This document shows positions 17,306 to 25,618 of a DNA stretch of 64,000 nt, in pieces. The notes under the pieces were generated by a model. That model had not been told where the DNA came from and searched no databases. It was given only the letters and a program-made list of their open reading frames with translations. The stretch is from Pseudomonas sp. ACM7 (lineage in GTDB: Bacteria; Pseudomonadota; Gammaproteobacteria; Pseudomonadales; Pseudomonadaceae). Position numbers and translations under genes: made by a program. The first letter of the stretch is position 1, and the number at the start of each line of letters is the position of its first letter. The stretch is taken from NCBI RefSeq assembly GCF_004136015.1, contig NZ_CP024866.1, forward strand, positions 1,845,473 to 1,909,472, read 5' to 3'.

Positions 17306-17599
17306 ATGTCCCAGCCTTTCACCGCTATCGCCACCCTCATCGCCAAAGCCGGCCAACAGGACGCCCTCGAACAGCACCTGCGTGCGCTGCTGGAACCGAC
17401 CCGCGCCGAGGCCGGTTGCGGTCAATACGACTTGCACCTGGACCTCGCCAATCCTCATGCCTTCTACATGATCGAAAAATGGAGCAGTGACGAAGCCCTG
17501 CAGGCCCATGACGCCAGCGCGCATATCCAGAACTTCCGCGCCAAGGCTGGCGACTTTCTCGAACACTTCGACCTCAAGCGCCTGCGCTCCATCGTCTGA
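17306..17599 (+). CDS. putative quinol monooxygenase (ABM domain)
   Basis: 97 aa, one antibiotic-biosynthesis-monooxygenase ferredoxin-like fold. FTAIATLIAKAGQQDALEQH (5-24), EAGCGQYDLH (36-45) and FYMIEKWSSDEALQAHDASA (52-71) match the YgiN-type pattern of cofactor-free quinol monooxygenases. CGGAGC-type sequence precedes the ATG. The quinone oxidoreductase gene begins 32 bp after its stop. The pair may recycle quinone and quinol; substrate identity is inferred. Confidence 0.82.
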   Translation: MSQPFTAIATLIAKAGQQDALEQHLRALLEPTRAEAGCGQYDLHLDLANPHAFYMIEKWSSDEALQAHDASAHIQNFRAKAGDFLEHFDLKRLRSIV

Positions 17600-17631
17600 T
17601 CTGCCTTCTTTATTACTTCTCAGGAGCCCGT

Positions 17632-18645
17632 ATGAAAGCCATTGCTTACTACGCCTCGTTGCCAATCAGCGACGAAAAATCTCTGCAAGACATCGAACTG
17701 CCAGAACCGGTTGCCGGCCCGCGCGACCTGTTGGTGGAAGTCAAAGCCATCTCGGTCAACCCGGTGGACACCAAGGTCCGCCAAAACGTCCAGCCTGAAG
17801 CGGGCGCGCCGAAAGTGCTGGGCTGGGACGTGGCCGGTGTGGTCAAGGCCGTTGGCAGTGAAGTCACGCTGTTCAAGGCCGGCGACAAAGTGTTCTACGC
17901 CGGCTCCATCGCCCGCGCGGGCGGCAACAGCGAGCGGCACGTGGTAGACGAGCGGATCGTCGGCCATATGCCGAAAACCCTCGGCTTCGCCGAAGCCGCC
18001 GCGCTGCCGCTGACCGCTATCACCGCCTGGGAATTGCTCTTCGAACGTCTGCAAGTGCGTGAAGGCAAGACCGATGAGGGCCAGAGCCTTTTGATCGTCG
18101 GTGCCGCTGGCGGTGTGGGGTCGATCCTCACGCAATTGGCCAGCCAGCTCACTGGACTGAAAGTCATCGGCACGGCTTCCCGCCCGCAAACCCAGAGCTG
18201 GGTTCGTGAGCTGGGTGCCGACCTGGTGATCGATCACAGCCAACCGTTGAGCGAAGAGCTCAAACGCGCGGGTGTCGATCAGGTGACCCACGTCGCCAGC
18301 CTGACCCAAACCGATCACCACCTGGATCAATTGGTCGAGGCACTGGCGCCGCAAGGCAAACTGGCCCTGATCGATGATCCGAAGGCGCTGGACGTGACCA
18401 AGCTCAAGCGCAAGAGCCTGTCGCTGCACTGGGAGTTCATGTACACCCGCTCGCTGTTCGAAACCGCGGACATGATCGAGCAGCACACATTGCTCAACCG
18501 CGTGGCTGAGCTGATCGACGCCGGGACGCTGAAGACCACGGTCGGCGAGCACTTCGGGACCATCAACGCGGCGAACCTGCGCCGTGCCCATGAGCTGCTC
18601 GAAAGTGGTAAGTCCAAGGGCAAGATTGTGCTTGAAGGGTTCTAA
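17632..18645 (+). CDS. zinc-type alcohol dehydrogenase family quinone oxidoreductase
   Basis: 337 aa medium-chain dehydrogenase. The N-terminal GroES-like domain (about 30-110) has VKAISVNPVDTKVRQ and GWDVAGVV. The Rossmann domain begins LLIVGAAGGVGSILTQLA (about 154-171), the NADPH-binding AAxGGVG form. The typical MDR zinc cysteines are absent, which fits quinone reductases rather than alcohol dehydrogenases. CAGGAG precedes the ATG. It is cotranscribed with the ABM monooxygenase gene under the divergent LysR gene. Confidence 0.86.
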   Translation: MKAIAYYASLPISDEKSLQDIELPEPVAGPRDLLVEVKAISVNPVDTKVRQNVQPEAGAPKVLGWDVAGVVKAVGSEVTLFKAGDKVFYAGSIARAGGNSERHVVDERIVGHMPKTLGFAEAAALPLTAITAWELLFERLQVREGKTDEGQSLLIVGAAGGVGSILTQLASQLTGLKVIGTASRPQTQSWVRELGADLVIDHSQPLSEELKRAGVDQVTHVASLTQTDHHLDQLVEALAPQGKLALIDDPKALDVTKLKRKSLSLHWEFMYTRSLFETADMIEQHTLLNRVAELIDAGTLKTTVGEHFGTINAANLRRAHELLESGKSKGKIVLEGF

Positions 18646-18647
18646 AG

Positions 18648-18755
18648 ATCAAAAGATCGCAGGCTGCGCCAGCTCCTACAGGGATTTGAGTACGACCTAA
18701 ACCTGCGGACTGTACGCAGATCCCTGTAGGAGCTGGCGCAGCCTGCGATCTTTTG
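18648..18755. repeat. inverted repeat, GGAGCTGGCGCAGCCTGCGATC variant
   Basis: GATCAAAAGATCGCAGGCTG and on to CTACAGGGA (18648-18684) pairs with TCCCTGTAGGAGCTGGCGCA and on to CTTTT (18721-18755). It begins 3 bp after the oxidoreductase stop codon and can terminate that transcript. Its arms carry the GCGCAGCC core instead of CGAAGGC. Confidence 0.87.
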
Positions 18756-18868
18756 CCGTCAGTCCGAGAGTTGACCCTTGTCACAATTGCGATCGTATTC
18801 GGGTCTACAATCGAGGCTCTGCGGCACAATCGTTTACGTGACATCTTTTACGAGAGGAGAGATCAGCA

Positions 18869-19039
18869 ATGAAGATCCTGATAAAAGAATTGGCAAAATC
18901 CCAGTGGCAAGTCCGTCTGGACCAACACGCCGTGACGTTCCGCAGCGAAGCCGAGGCCCGCGCCTTCACCCGCACCCTCGAAGCGCGACTACAAGCACCT
19001 CATCAAATTATTGACCGCCAGCAGCGTGCCGCTGGCTGA
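18869..19039 (+). CDS. conserved-looking small protein, 56 aa
   Basis: ATG at 18869 with GAGGAGAG 7 nt upstream and TGA at 19039. The product is 56 aa: a basic start MKILIKELAKSQWQVRLDQH, then an alpha-helical, arginine-rich stretch AVTFRSEAEARAFTRTLEAR. The pattern of a short beta hairpin (WQVRLDQHAVTFRSE) followed by a long helix resembles single-domain DNA- or RNA-associated microproteins, but no family is recognised. The strong ribosome-binding site and in-frame GC bias support expression. It is convergent with the Bcr/CflA gene (8-bp gap). Confidence 0.72.
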   Translation: MKILIKELAKSQWQVRLDQHAVTFRSEAEARAFTRTLEARLQAPHQIIDRQQRAAG

Positions 19040-19047
19040 GTCCGCCC

Positions 19048-20244
19048 TCAGACCTGGGCTTGCGCCAGCGCCCGGGCATTTTGCAAGCGCCGGGTGAGCA
19101 TCGCCACGCTCACCACCAGAACTCCGCACAGGCTGATGACCATGGCCATCGGCATGGCGCTGCCATCGTGCAAAACACCCACCAATGCTGCTGCCCCGGC
19201 GGCGACGCTGAATTGCAGGCAACCGAGCATCGCCGATGCACTGCCGGCCCGCGCGCCCTGCCCGTTCATGGCGCAGGCCGAGGCGTTAGGCAGGATGCAA
19301 CCGAGGCTGGCGATACAGACAAACAGCGGAATCAGCAACGGCCATAGCTGCGCGGTGTGCAACGAACTGACGGCCAGCAGCGCCAGACCGGCGCCGACGT
19401 AGATCCACACGGTGCGCACCAGCAGAAAAGCCGGACCACGCTTGGCCAGCAATCGCGCGTTGAGCTGCGCCACCAGAATGAAACCCGCCGCGTTGGTACC
19501 GAACAGCCAGCCGAAATGCTCGGGCGGCACGCCATACAGCTTGATGAAAACGAACGGTGAACCGGCGATGTAGGCAAACATCCCGGCGATGGCGATGCCA
19601 CCGGTCAGGGCGTGGCCGAGGTAGACCGGGTCCGACAACAGTCGACCGTACTGACGTAACGCCCCCGACAACGGTTGACGCGGCACATGGGCCGGCAGAC
19701 TTTCCGGCAGCCCGAGCGCCACGGCCAACCCTGCCAGCGCACTGAAACCGGTCAATACGAGAAAGATCGACTGCCAGCCCGTGGTGTTGACCAACAGCCC
19801 ACCCAGCATGGGCGCAAGAATCGGCGCCAGGCCCATCACCAGCATCAGCTGCGAAAAGACCTTCGCCGAACCCACCGCATCGCATTTATCGCTGACAATC
19901 GCCCGCGCGATCACCATCCCCGCGCACCCGCCCAACGCCTGAACGAAACGTGCGCCGATCAGCCACTCGAGGTTCGGCGCATAGGCACAGGCCAGAGAGG
20001 CCGCAGTGAACAGCCCGACACCGGTCAGCAAGGGAATGCGGCGCCCAAAACGATCTGCCACCGGGCCGTAAGCCAGTTGACCGATGGACAAGCCAAGGAA
20101 ATACGCCGCCAGGGTCAGCTGAACGTGTTTTTCATCGGTGCCGAAGGCGAGCGCCATCGCCGGGAAGGCCGGCAGATAGAAATCGATCGCCAGCGGACCG
20201 AAGGCGCTCAAGGCGCCAAGAATCAAAATGGAACGGAAATTCAT
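19048..20244 (-). CDS. Bcr/CflA-family multidrug efflux MFS transporter
   Basis: 398 aa, 12 membrane segments. GALSAFGPLAIDFYLPAFPA (10-29) is the Bcr/CflA signature in helix 1. LAYGPVADRFGRRIPLL (about 57-73) is the MFS loop 2-3 motif and RFVQALGGCAGMVIARAIV (about 98-116) the drug-antiporter helix 4-5 segment. Such proteins expel drugs in exchange for protons. The gene is monocistronic. The C-terminus LTRRLQNARALAQAQV is cytoplasmic. Confidence 0.87.
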   Translation of the reverse strand: MNFRSILILGALSAFGPLAIDFYLPAFPAMALAFGTDEKHVQLTLAAYFLGLSIGQLAYGPVADRFGRRIPLLTGVGLFTAASLACAYAPNLEWLIGARFVQALGGCAGMVIARAIVSDKCDAVGSAKVFSQLMLVMGLAPILAPMLGGLLVNTTGWQSIFLVLTGFSALAGLAVALGLPESLPAHVPRQPLSGALRQYGRLLSDPVYLGHALTGGIAIAGMFAYIAGSPFVFIKLYGVPPEHFGWLFGTNAAGFILVAQLNARLLAKRGPAFLLVRTVWIYVGAGLALLAVSSLHTAQLWPLLIPLFVCIASLGCILPNASACAMNGQGARAGSASAMLGCLQFSVAAGAAALVGVLHDGSAMPMAMVISLCGVLVVSVAMLTRRLQNARALAQAQV

Positions 20245-20352
20245 CAGGCATCCAGTTGGACAGGGTCGGCAGCCCCACAGTCTAGCCGCGCATGGACGCC
20301 TTGAACATTCCGTTAGGTCGCTAACTATTAAAAACCACTGAATGAATGCAAA

Positions 20353-20463
20353 ACCTGTGGGAGCGGCGGTGCGACGATTCGACTTGCTCGCGAAGACGGT
20401 GTGTCAGACAACGTTGATGGCGACTGACACACCGTCTTCGCGAGCAAGCCCGCTCCCACATGG
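20353..20463. repeat. REPIN, GTGGGAGCGGCGGTGCGACGATTCGA variant
   Basis: CCTGTGGGAGCGGCGGTGCG then ACGATTCGACTTGCTCGCGA (20354-20393) faces CGAGCAAGCCCGCTCCCACA (20441-20460). The left arm carries an expanded loop GGCGGTGCGACGATTCGACT shared exactly with the copy at 25435. It sits between the MFS start and copZ stop. Confidence 0.88.
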
Positions 20464-20477
20464 AATTGTGTTTGGAC

Positions 20478-20675
20478 TCAGGCGACTTTCGCCTCGTAGC
20501 CTTCTTCGGTGATCACCGCGATCACTTGATCCGCTGTCAACGCACTGTCGACGCCGACTTCTTTCGCGGCCAGATCGATACGCACGCTGGCCGCCGGATC
20601 CTTGGCTTGCAGCGCCTGGGTGATGGCTTTGACGCAGTGACCACAGGACATGCCTTGAACGTTGAACACTTGCAT
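20478..20675 (-). CDS. copZ: copper chaperone CopZ
   Basis: 65 aa, a single heavy-metal-associated domain. MQVFNVQGMSCGHCVKAITQ has the Cu(I)-binding MSCGHC motif (C11, C14), and EEGYEAKVA closes the ferredoxin-like fold. It carries Cu(I) in the cytosol and hands it to CopA or CueR. AGGAGTC precedes the ATG on the minus strand. A CueR-type operator-promoter lies 37-60 bp upstream. Confidence 0.92.
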   Translation of the reverse strand: MQVFNVQGMSCGHCVKAITQALQAKDPAASVRIDLAAKEVGVDSALTADQVIAVITEEGYEAKVA

Positions 20676-20711
20676 GGGATGACTCCTTTCGTGAAGTTGT
20701 GTGCAGTCTCG

Positions 20712-20735
20712 AGCTTGCCATCATGGCAAGGTCAA
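20712..20735 (-). promoter_or_regulatory. CueR operator-promoter of copZ
   Basis: The minus strand reads TTGACCTTGCC-ATGAT-GGCAAGCT: the -35 TTGACC (20730-20735) overlaps the dyad ACCTTGCC (20725-20732) / GGCAAGCT (20712-20719). This is the MerR/CueR pattern in which the activator binds between overlong-spaced -35 and -10 elements. It nearly duplicates the copA operator at 21335-21365. Confidence 0.85.
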
Positions 20736-20822
20736 GTTCTGAAGTGAGCTGCCGGGCTGGCAATCGGCGTCGTGCTCGGCCAAGCTGCGTCCATCAATGA
20801 CTCGACATCAGGAGATTCAGCC

Positions 20823-21206
20823 ATGCGCTGGTCAGCTCTCAGCCTGTTTGGCTTTCTCAGCCTATTTGCCGCGACACCTTCAGTTCAAGCCGCCGGGGAG
20901 GACTATGGCGTACTGATCATTTCCCGCGAGCGCCTGGAAGTCGCGACCTCCTGCGAGATCGGCGTGTACATTCACGATCAGCTGTCGGCGCGGTTATTCC
21001 AGGAACAAAGCACCTCGTTCAACCTGCCGCCGGGCAATGTGTCCTTGCGCCTTAAGTTGCTGCCGGGCCAGGCGCCGGGCTGCAACCCGGGCATGCTCGC
21101 ACCGGGTTCACAGAACATCACGCTCAAGGCCGGTGACGTGTTGAAGTTCCGGATTGCGATGACGCAGGAAGGGATGTACCTCAAGCCTGCGGCTCTCGAA
21201 TATTGA
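20823..21206 (+). CDS. secreted protein of unknown function in the copper cluster
   Basis: 127 aa from the ATG at 20823 (AGGAG 8 nt upstream). A signal peptide MRWSALSLFGFLSLFAATPS with likely cleavage after VQA (residue 23) predicts periplasmic location. The mature part is about 104 aa with two cysteines (ATSCEIG, APGCNPG) and a beta-rich pattern, including TSFNLPPGNVSLRLKLLPG, that resembles DUF2846-like folds. It has no obvious methionine/histidine copper motif. The gene is divergent from copZ and upstream of copA, so a role near copper is suggested only by position. Confidence 0.72.
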   Translation: MRWSALSLFGFLSLFAATPSVQAAGEDYGVLIISRERLEVATSCEIGVYIHDQLSARLFQEQSTSFNLPPGNVSLRLKLLPGQAPGCNPGMLAPGSQNITLKAGDVLKFRIAMTQEGMYLKPAALEY

Positions 21207-21221
21207 GTCGCCGGTAAAAAA

Positions 21222-21323
21222 AGATCAAAAGATCGCAGCCTCGTTGCACTCGACAGCTCCTACAAGGTTTCGTATCCCCTGTAGGAGCTGTCGAGTGCAA
21301 CGAGGCTGCGATCTTTTGATCTG
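21222..21323. repeat. inverted repeat, GGAGCTGTCGAGTGCAACGAGGCTGC variant
   Basis: AAGATCAAAAGATCGCAGCC (21221-21240) and TCGTTGCACTCGACAGCTCC pair with the mirror sequence at 21280-21324 around a short loop. It lies just upstream of the copA promoter and 15 bp after the secreted-protein stop. The same variant core recurs at 60481-60580. Confidence 0.9.
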
Positions 21324-21334
21324 AGACATGGCGC

Positions 21335-21365
21335 TTGACCTTGCCAGCATGGCAAGGTTGATCCT
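21335..21365 (+). promoter_or_regulatory. CueR operator-promoter of copA
   Basis: -35 TTGACC (21335-21340) and a weak -10 GATCCT (21360-21365) are 19 bp apart, the overlong spacing typical of MerR-family targets. The dyad ACCTTGCC (21338-21345) / GGCAAGGT (21351-21358) fills the spacer. cueR is the last gene of the transcript it drives. Confidence 0.88.
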
Positions 21366-21394
21366 GTAGTCATCTTCTACAGGGAGCGTGACCG

Positions 21395-23788
21395 ATGTCC
21401 GAATCCACCACTTTCGATCTGCCGATTGCCGGCATGACCTGCGCCAGTTGCGCCGGGCGTGTCGAGCGCGCCTTGAGCAAAGTCATCGGCGCCTCTGCCG
21501 TCAGCGTCAACCTGGCCACCGAACAGGCCCGGGTTCAAGCACCCAGCGACAGCCTGCCGGCCTTGATGGATGCGGTGCAGCAGGCGGGTTACAGCGTGCC
21601 GCAGCAGAGTCTGGAATTGAGCATCGACGGCATGACCTGCGCCTCCTGCGTCGGCCGGGTCGAGCGAGCGCTGGCCAAGGTGCCGGGAGTCAAAAGTGTC
21701 AGCGTCAACCTGGCCAACGAACGCGCCCATCTTGAGTTGCTCGGCCAGATCGATCCACAAACCCTGATCGGCGCAGTGACCAAGGCAGGCTATAACGCCA
21801 GTGTCTGGGAAGTCGAACACCCGCAAACCGATAATCAACAACAACGCCTGCACCGTGAGCGTTGGGCCTTGATCATGGCGATCGTCCTCGCCTCGCCGCT
21901 GGTGCTGCCAATGCTGCTGCAACCGTTCGGCGTGCACTGGATGCTCCCGGCCTGGGTGCAATTCGCGCTGGCCACGCCGGTGCAATTCATCTTCGGTGCG
22001 CGGTTTTATGTGGCCGCCTGGAAAGCCGTGCGCGCCGGTGCGGGCAACATGGATTTGCTGGTTGCGTTGGGCACCAGCGCCGGTTATGGCTTGAGTCTCT
22101 ATGAATGGGCCACCGCCGCCGGGCGCATGCCGCACCTGTATTTCGAAGCCTCAGCGGTGGTGATCGCCCTGGTGCTGCTGGGCAAATACCTGGAAAGCCG
22201 CGCCAAGCGCCAGACCGCCAGCGCCATTCGCGCCCTCGAAGCCTTGCGACCCGAGCGGGCGATTCAGGTGATCGACGGCCGCGAGCAAGATGTCGCCATC
22301 AGCGCCTTGCGTCTGAATGATTTGGTCATGGTCAAGCCCGGCGAACGCTTCCCGGTGGACGGTGAAGTGGTCGAAGGCCAGAGCCACGCCGACGAAGCAC
22401 TGATCAGCGGCGAAAGCCTGCCGGTGCCCAAACAACCCGGCGACAAAGTCACCGGCGGCGCGATCAATGGCGAAGGCCGGTTGCTCGTTCGCACCCTGGC
22501 CTTGGGCGCAGAAACCGTGCTCGCCCGCATCATCCGCCTCGTCGAAGACGCTCAAGCTGCAAAGGCGCCGATCCAGAAACTGGTGGATAAAGTCAGCCAG
22601 GTGTTCGTGCCCACGGTCCTGTTGATCGCGTTGGCAACCTTGATCGGTTGGTGGTTGTACGGCGCGCCGATGGAAACGGCGCTGATCAATGCTGTGGCGG
22701 TATTGGTGATCGCTTGCCCGTGCGCCTTGGGGTTGGCCACGCCGACAGCGATCATGGCCGGCACCGGCGTGGCGGCGCGCCACGGGATTCTGATCAAGGA
22801 CGCCGAAGCGCTGGAGCGTGCCCATGAAGTCAGTGCTGTGGTATTCGATAAGACCGGCACGCTGACTTCGGGTACTCCGCGCATCGCTCATTTGAGCGCA
22901 ATCAACCATGACGAAGCTGCGCTGCTGCAAATGGCCGGCGCCCTGCAACGCGGCAGCGAGCATCCGCTGGCCAAGGCGGTGCTGGACGCTTGCGCCGAGC
23001 GCGGTTTGACGGTGGCCGATGTTACCGACAGCCAGTCCCTGACCGGCCGTGGCATCGCGGGCACTCTCGACGGTCGTCGATTGGCGCTGGGCAATCGTCG
23101 TCTGTTGGAAGAGAGCCGCTTGAGCGCTGGTGAATGGGCGGACTCCGCCACCGCGTGGGAAACCGAAGGCCGGACCCTGTCCTGGCTGATCGAGCAAAGT
23201 CCCGAACTTCGGGTGCTGGGCCTGTTCGCTTTCGGTGACACCCTCAAACCCGGCGCGCTGCAAGCCGTGCAACAACTCAACGCACGCAACATCAGCAGCC
23301 ACCTGCTGACCGGCGATAATCGCGGCAGTGCTAAAGTGGTTGCCGAGGCGCTGGGCATCAAGGATGTCCACGCCGAAGTACTGCCGGCGGACAAAGCCGC
23401 CACCGTCGCGGAACTGAAAAAAACCGGCGTGGTAGCGATGGTCGGTGACGGCATCAATGACGCACCCGCCTTGGCCGCCGCCGACATCGGTATCGCCATG
23501 GGCGGTGGCACCGACGTGGCGATGCACGCGGCCGGAATCACCCTGATGCGCGGCGACCCACGGCTGGTGCCAGCGGCGCTGGAGATCAGCCGCAAGACCT
23601 ACGCGAAGATTCGTCAGAACCTGTTCTGGGCCTTCGTCTACAACCTGATCGGCATTCCGCTGGCAGCGTTCGGTTTCCTCAACCCGGTGCTGGCCGGTGC
23701 GGCCATGGCGTTGTCGAGCGTCAGCGTGGTGAGCAATGCGCTACTGTTGAAAACCTGGAAACCCAAGGATCTGGAGGACAACCGATGA
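21395..23788 (+). CDS. copA: Cu(I)-exporting P1B-type ATPase CopA
   Basis: 797 aa. Two N-terminal heavy-metal domains carry GMTCASC (C16/C19 and C82/C85). About eight membrane helices follow. The ion-binding CPC motif in [14 protein letters not shown] is at 441-443, the phosphorylation site DKTGT starts at D485, and [10 protein letters not shown] lies near 685-694. SEHPLAKAV is the nucleotide-domain HP motif. It pumps Cu(I) from cytosol to periplasm at the cost of ATP. GGGAGCG precedes the ATG, and the stop overlaps the cueR start by 4 bp (ATGA). Confidence 0.96.
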   Translation: MSESTTFDLPIAGMTCASCAGRVERALSKVIGASAVSVNLATEQARVQAPSDSLPALMDAVQQAGYSVPQQSLELSIDGMTCASCVGRVERALAKVPGVKSVSVNLANERAHLELLGQIDPQTLIGAVTKAGYNASVWEVEHPQTDNQQQRLHRERWALIMAIVLASPLVLPMLLQPFGVHWMLPAWVQFALATPVQFIFGARFYVAAWKAVRAGAGNMDLLVALGTSAGYGLSLYEWATAAGRMPHLYFEASAVVIALVLLGKYLESRAKRQTASAIRALEALRPERAIQVIDGREQDVAISALRLNDLVMVKPGERFPVDGEVVEGQSHADEALISGESLPVPKQPGDKVTGGAINGEGRLLVRTLALGAETVLARIIRLVEDAQAAKAPIQKLVDKVSQVFVPTVLLIALATLIGWWLYGAPMETALINAVAVLVIACPCALGLATPTAIMAGTGVAARHGILIKDAEALERAHEVSAVVFDKTGTLTSGTPRIAHLSAINHDEAALLQMAGALQRGSEHPLAKAVLDACAERGLTVADVTDSQSLTGRGIAGTLDGRRLALGNRRLLEESRLSAGEWADSATAWETEGRTLSWLIEQSPELRVLGLFAFGDTLKPGALQAVQQLNARNISSHLLTGDNRGSAKVVAEALGIKDVHAEVLPADKAATVAELKKTGVVAMVGDGINDAPALAAADIGIAMGGGTDVAMHAAGITLMRGDPRLVPAALEISRKTYAKIRQNLFWAFVYNLIGIPLAAFGFLNPVLAGAAMALSSVSVVSNALLLKTWKPKDLEDNR

Positions 23789-24198
23789 ACATCGGCCAAG
23801 CGGCCCGCCAAAGCGGCCTGAGCGCGAAGATGATCCGTTATTACGAATCCATCGGCTTGCTCAAGGCCGCCCATCGTACTGACAGCGGCTATCGGGTTTA
23901 CGGCGACGACGACCTGCACACCCTGGCGTTCATCAAACGCTCCCGGGACTTGGGGTTCTCACTGGAAGAAGTCGGCAAACTGCTGACCCTCTGGCAGGAC
24001 CGCCAAAGAGCCAGCGCCGATGTGAAGGCCCTGGCCCGTCAGCACATTGATGAACTGAACCAGAAAATCCGCGAACTCGGTCAGTTGCGCGACACGCTGC
24101 AGGACCTGGTCGAACACTGCCACGGTGATCACCGTCCCGACTGCCCGATCCTCAAGAACCTGGAGTCGGGCTGTTGCGCACAACCCGCTCGCCCCTGA
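23785..24198 (+). CDS. cueR: copper-responsive MerR-family activator CueR
   Basis: 137 aa. [20 protein letters not shown] then [10 protein letters not shown] is the MerR winged helix. Residues C112 and C120 in [12 protein letters not shown] occupy the Cu(I)-binding loop exactly as in E. coli CueR. The gene overlaps copA by ATGA, so both are translated together. Its 3' end runs 47 bp into the convergent MFS gene. The C-terminal [11 protein letters not shown] tail has two extra cysteines. Confidence 0.94.
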   Translation: MNIGQAARQSGLSAKMIRYYESIGLLKAAHRTDSGYRVYGDDDLHTLAFIKRSRDLGFSLEEVGKLLTLWQDRQRASADVKALARQHIDELNQKIRELGQLRDTLQDLVEHCHGDHRPDCPILKNLESGCCAQPARP

Positions 24199-25378
24199 TT
24201 GCCAGCCCCTTCACCACCAACAAGGTGGTGAGCGGAATCCCGTGGAACAACAGCACCACGGCACCCGGCGTCCACCACGAATAGAACGGCGCGGCGATCA
24301 GCATGCCGATGCCGAACCCGGTCATTTGCAGCAGCGTCAGGAAGCTGAAAATCGGCAGGCGCAGGCTGTCCGGTTCACGCTGCAGGCGTGACATCAGGCC
24401 GACTTCCGAGAAGCCGTCGCCGAGACCCGCCGGCAGCGCGAACAGCAGTAGCCCGTAAAGGGTCTGTTGCTGAAACATCAGGATGAAGCCGCAGGACATC
24501 AGCAACACACCAAAGAAAAATCGCCGCTCCAGGTTCACGTTATCAGAGCCTTTCAGTCGGCTGGCGATGCGCGCGCCGATGAGTTTTCCGCTGGCCCAGA
24601 CCGCCAACATCAGGCCCAGCGTGGTGCTGGCCGACTCGGGCGTCAGCAGTCTGGAAATGATCGGAAACCCCACGTTGTGCGCGGCACTGCCCAGGGTGTC
24701 AGCCATGGCCACCGCGAGCATCGCCGCCACCACCGGTGTGCTGCGCAGGCCCTGGAGCAGGGCCGCCCATTCACCACGTTCGTGGGTGGGTTCATCACTG
24801 GGTGCAGGTTGTGAAAAGCGCAGCGGCAAGATGAACAACGCGGCCAGCAGATAAGTGACCACGTTCAATGCAAACACTGTTTCAAAGCCGAATGCTGCCA
24901 CTAAAAGCCCAGACACCAGACTTCCGCCGACCATGGCTGCCGATGACGCCGAGGTAATCCAGGCGTTGGTCTTGAGCAGGTATTCGCTTTCGATCAAGTG
25001 CGGCAACTGACTGTTGAGGCCGATGGCGAACATCGAGTTGCCGAATCCCAGACCGAAAGCGATCACCGGTAACAGCAGCATCTGCTGGGCGACAGGTAGC
25101 ACCAGCAGAAGGCCCAGCAGCCCGGCGCGCAACAGGTCGAAGGCAATCAGCGGCAGGCGCCCAGCCCAACGGCGATAAAACGTCGTGCCGATGAGACTGG
25201 CGAAGATCCCACCCGCCACGCGGCTGGCGAGGAAGATGCCGACGCTCATGGCGCTGTTGCTGAGCAGGTAGACGTAGGTGGCCAGGGCGACCATGTTGAG
25301 GAAGGCACCGAAGTCCGAGACCAGACGGGCGGTGATGATGAGTTGGGCGTTGCGAGGGGATGCGGTGTTCACATTCAA
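24152..25378 (-). CDS. MFS exporter, EntS-like (MFS_3 family)
   Basis: 408 aa, 12 membrane segments. NAQLIITARLVSDFGAFLNM (10-29), AMSVGIFLASRVAGGIFASL and RRWAGRLPLIAFDLLRAGLL are helix 1-3 features of the enterobactin-exporter-like group, with EVGLMSRLQREPDSLR in the second half. The substrate is unknown. It is oppositely oriented to cueR and their coding ends overlap by 47 bp, so the two mRNAs would be complementary there. Confidence 0.84.
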   Translation of the reverse strand: MNVNTASPRNAQLIITARLVSDFGAFLNMVALATYVYLLSNSAMSVGIFLASRVAGGIFASLIGTTFYRRWAGRLPLIAFDLLRAGLLGLLLVLPVAQQMLLLPVIAFGLGFGNSMFAIGLNSQLPHLIESEYLLKTNAWITSASSAAMVGGSLVSGLLVAAFGFETVFALNVVTYLLAALFILPLRFSQPAPSDEPTHERGEWAALLQGLRSTPVVAAMLAVAMADTLGSAAHNVGFPIISRLLTPESASTTLGLMLAVWASGKLIGARIASRLKGSDNVNLERRFFFGVLLMSCGFILMFQQQTLYGLLLFALPAGLGDGFSEVGLMSRLQREPDSLRLPIFSFLTLLQMTGFGIGMLIAAPFYSWWTPGAVVLLFHGIPLTTLLVVKGLAIRGERVVRNSPTPGS

Positions 25379-25434
25379 TCCTTGAGTGTGGGGAGCAGCA
25401 GGGAGAACACAAAATTCTGTTACACCAAAAATCT

Positions 25435-25541
25435 ACTGTGGGAGCGGCGGTGCGACGATTCGACTTGCTCGCGAATGCGGTAGATCAGTCGACATTGATG
25501 TTGAATGACACACCGCATTCGCGAGCAAGCCCGCTCCCACA
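25435..25541. repeat. REPIN, GGCGGTGCGACGATTCGA variant
   Basis: CTGTGGGAGCGGCGGTGCGA and CGATTCGACTTGCTCGCGAA (about 25436-25475) face CGCGAGCAAGCCCGCTCCCA (25520-25539). The left arm is identical to that at 20353, including the expanded loop. It fills the gap between the MFS start and the RIO kinase stop. Confidence 0.88.
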
Positions 25542-25580
25542 CTGGTTCTTCGGTGTTTGGAGGATTCGGGGCAGGCATCT

Positions 25581-25608
25581 AAAAAAACCCGGCCGAAGCC
25601 GGGTTTTT
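25581..25608 (-). terminator. intrinsic terminator of the RIO-like kinase gene
   Basis: Stem AAACCCGGC / GCCGGGTTT with loop CGAA, flanked by A and T runs. On the minus strand the hairpin ends in seven T residues, a textbook Rho-independent terminator 11 bp after the kinase stop. Confidence 0.92.
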
Positions 25609-25618
25609 CGTTAACCAA

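Noticed and set aside
22151..23527. 458-codon minus-strand frame
   Set aside because: It is a shadow of copA, whose CPC, DKTGT and GDGIND motifs are on the plus strand.
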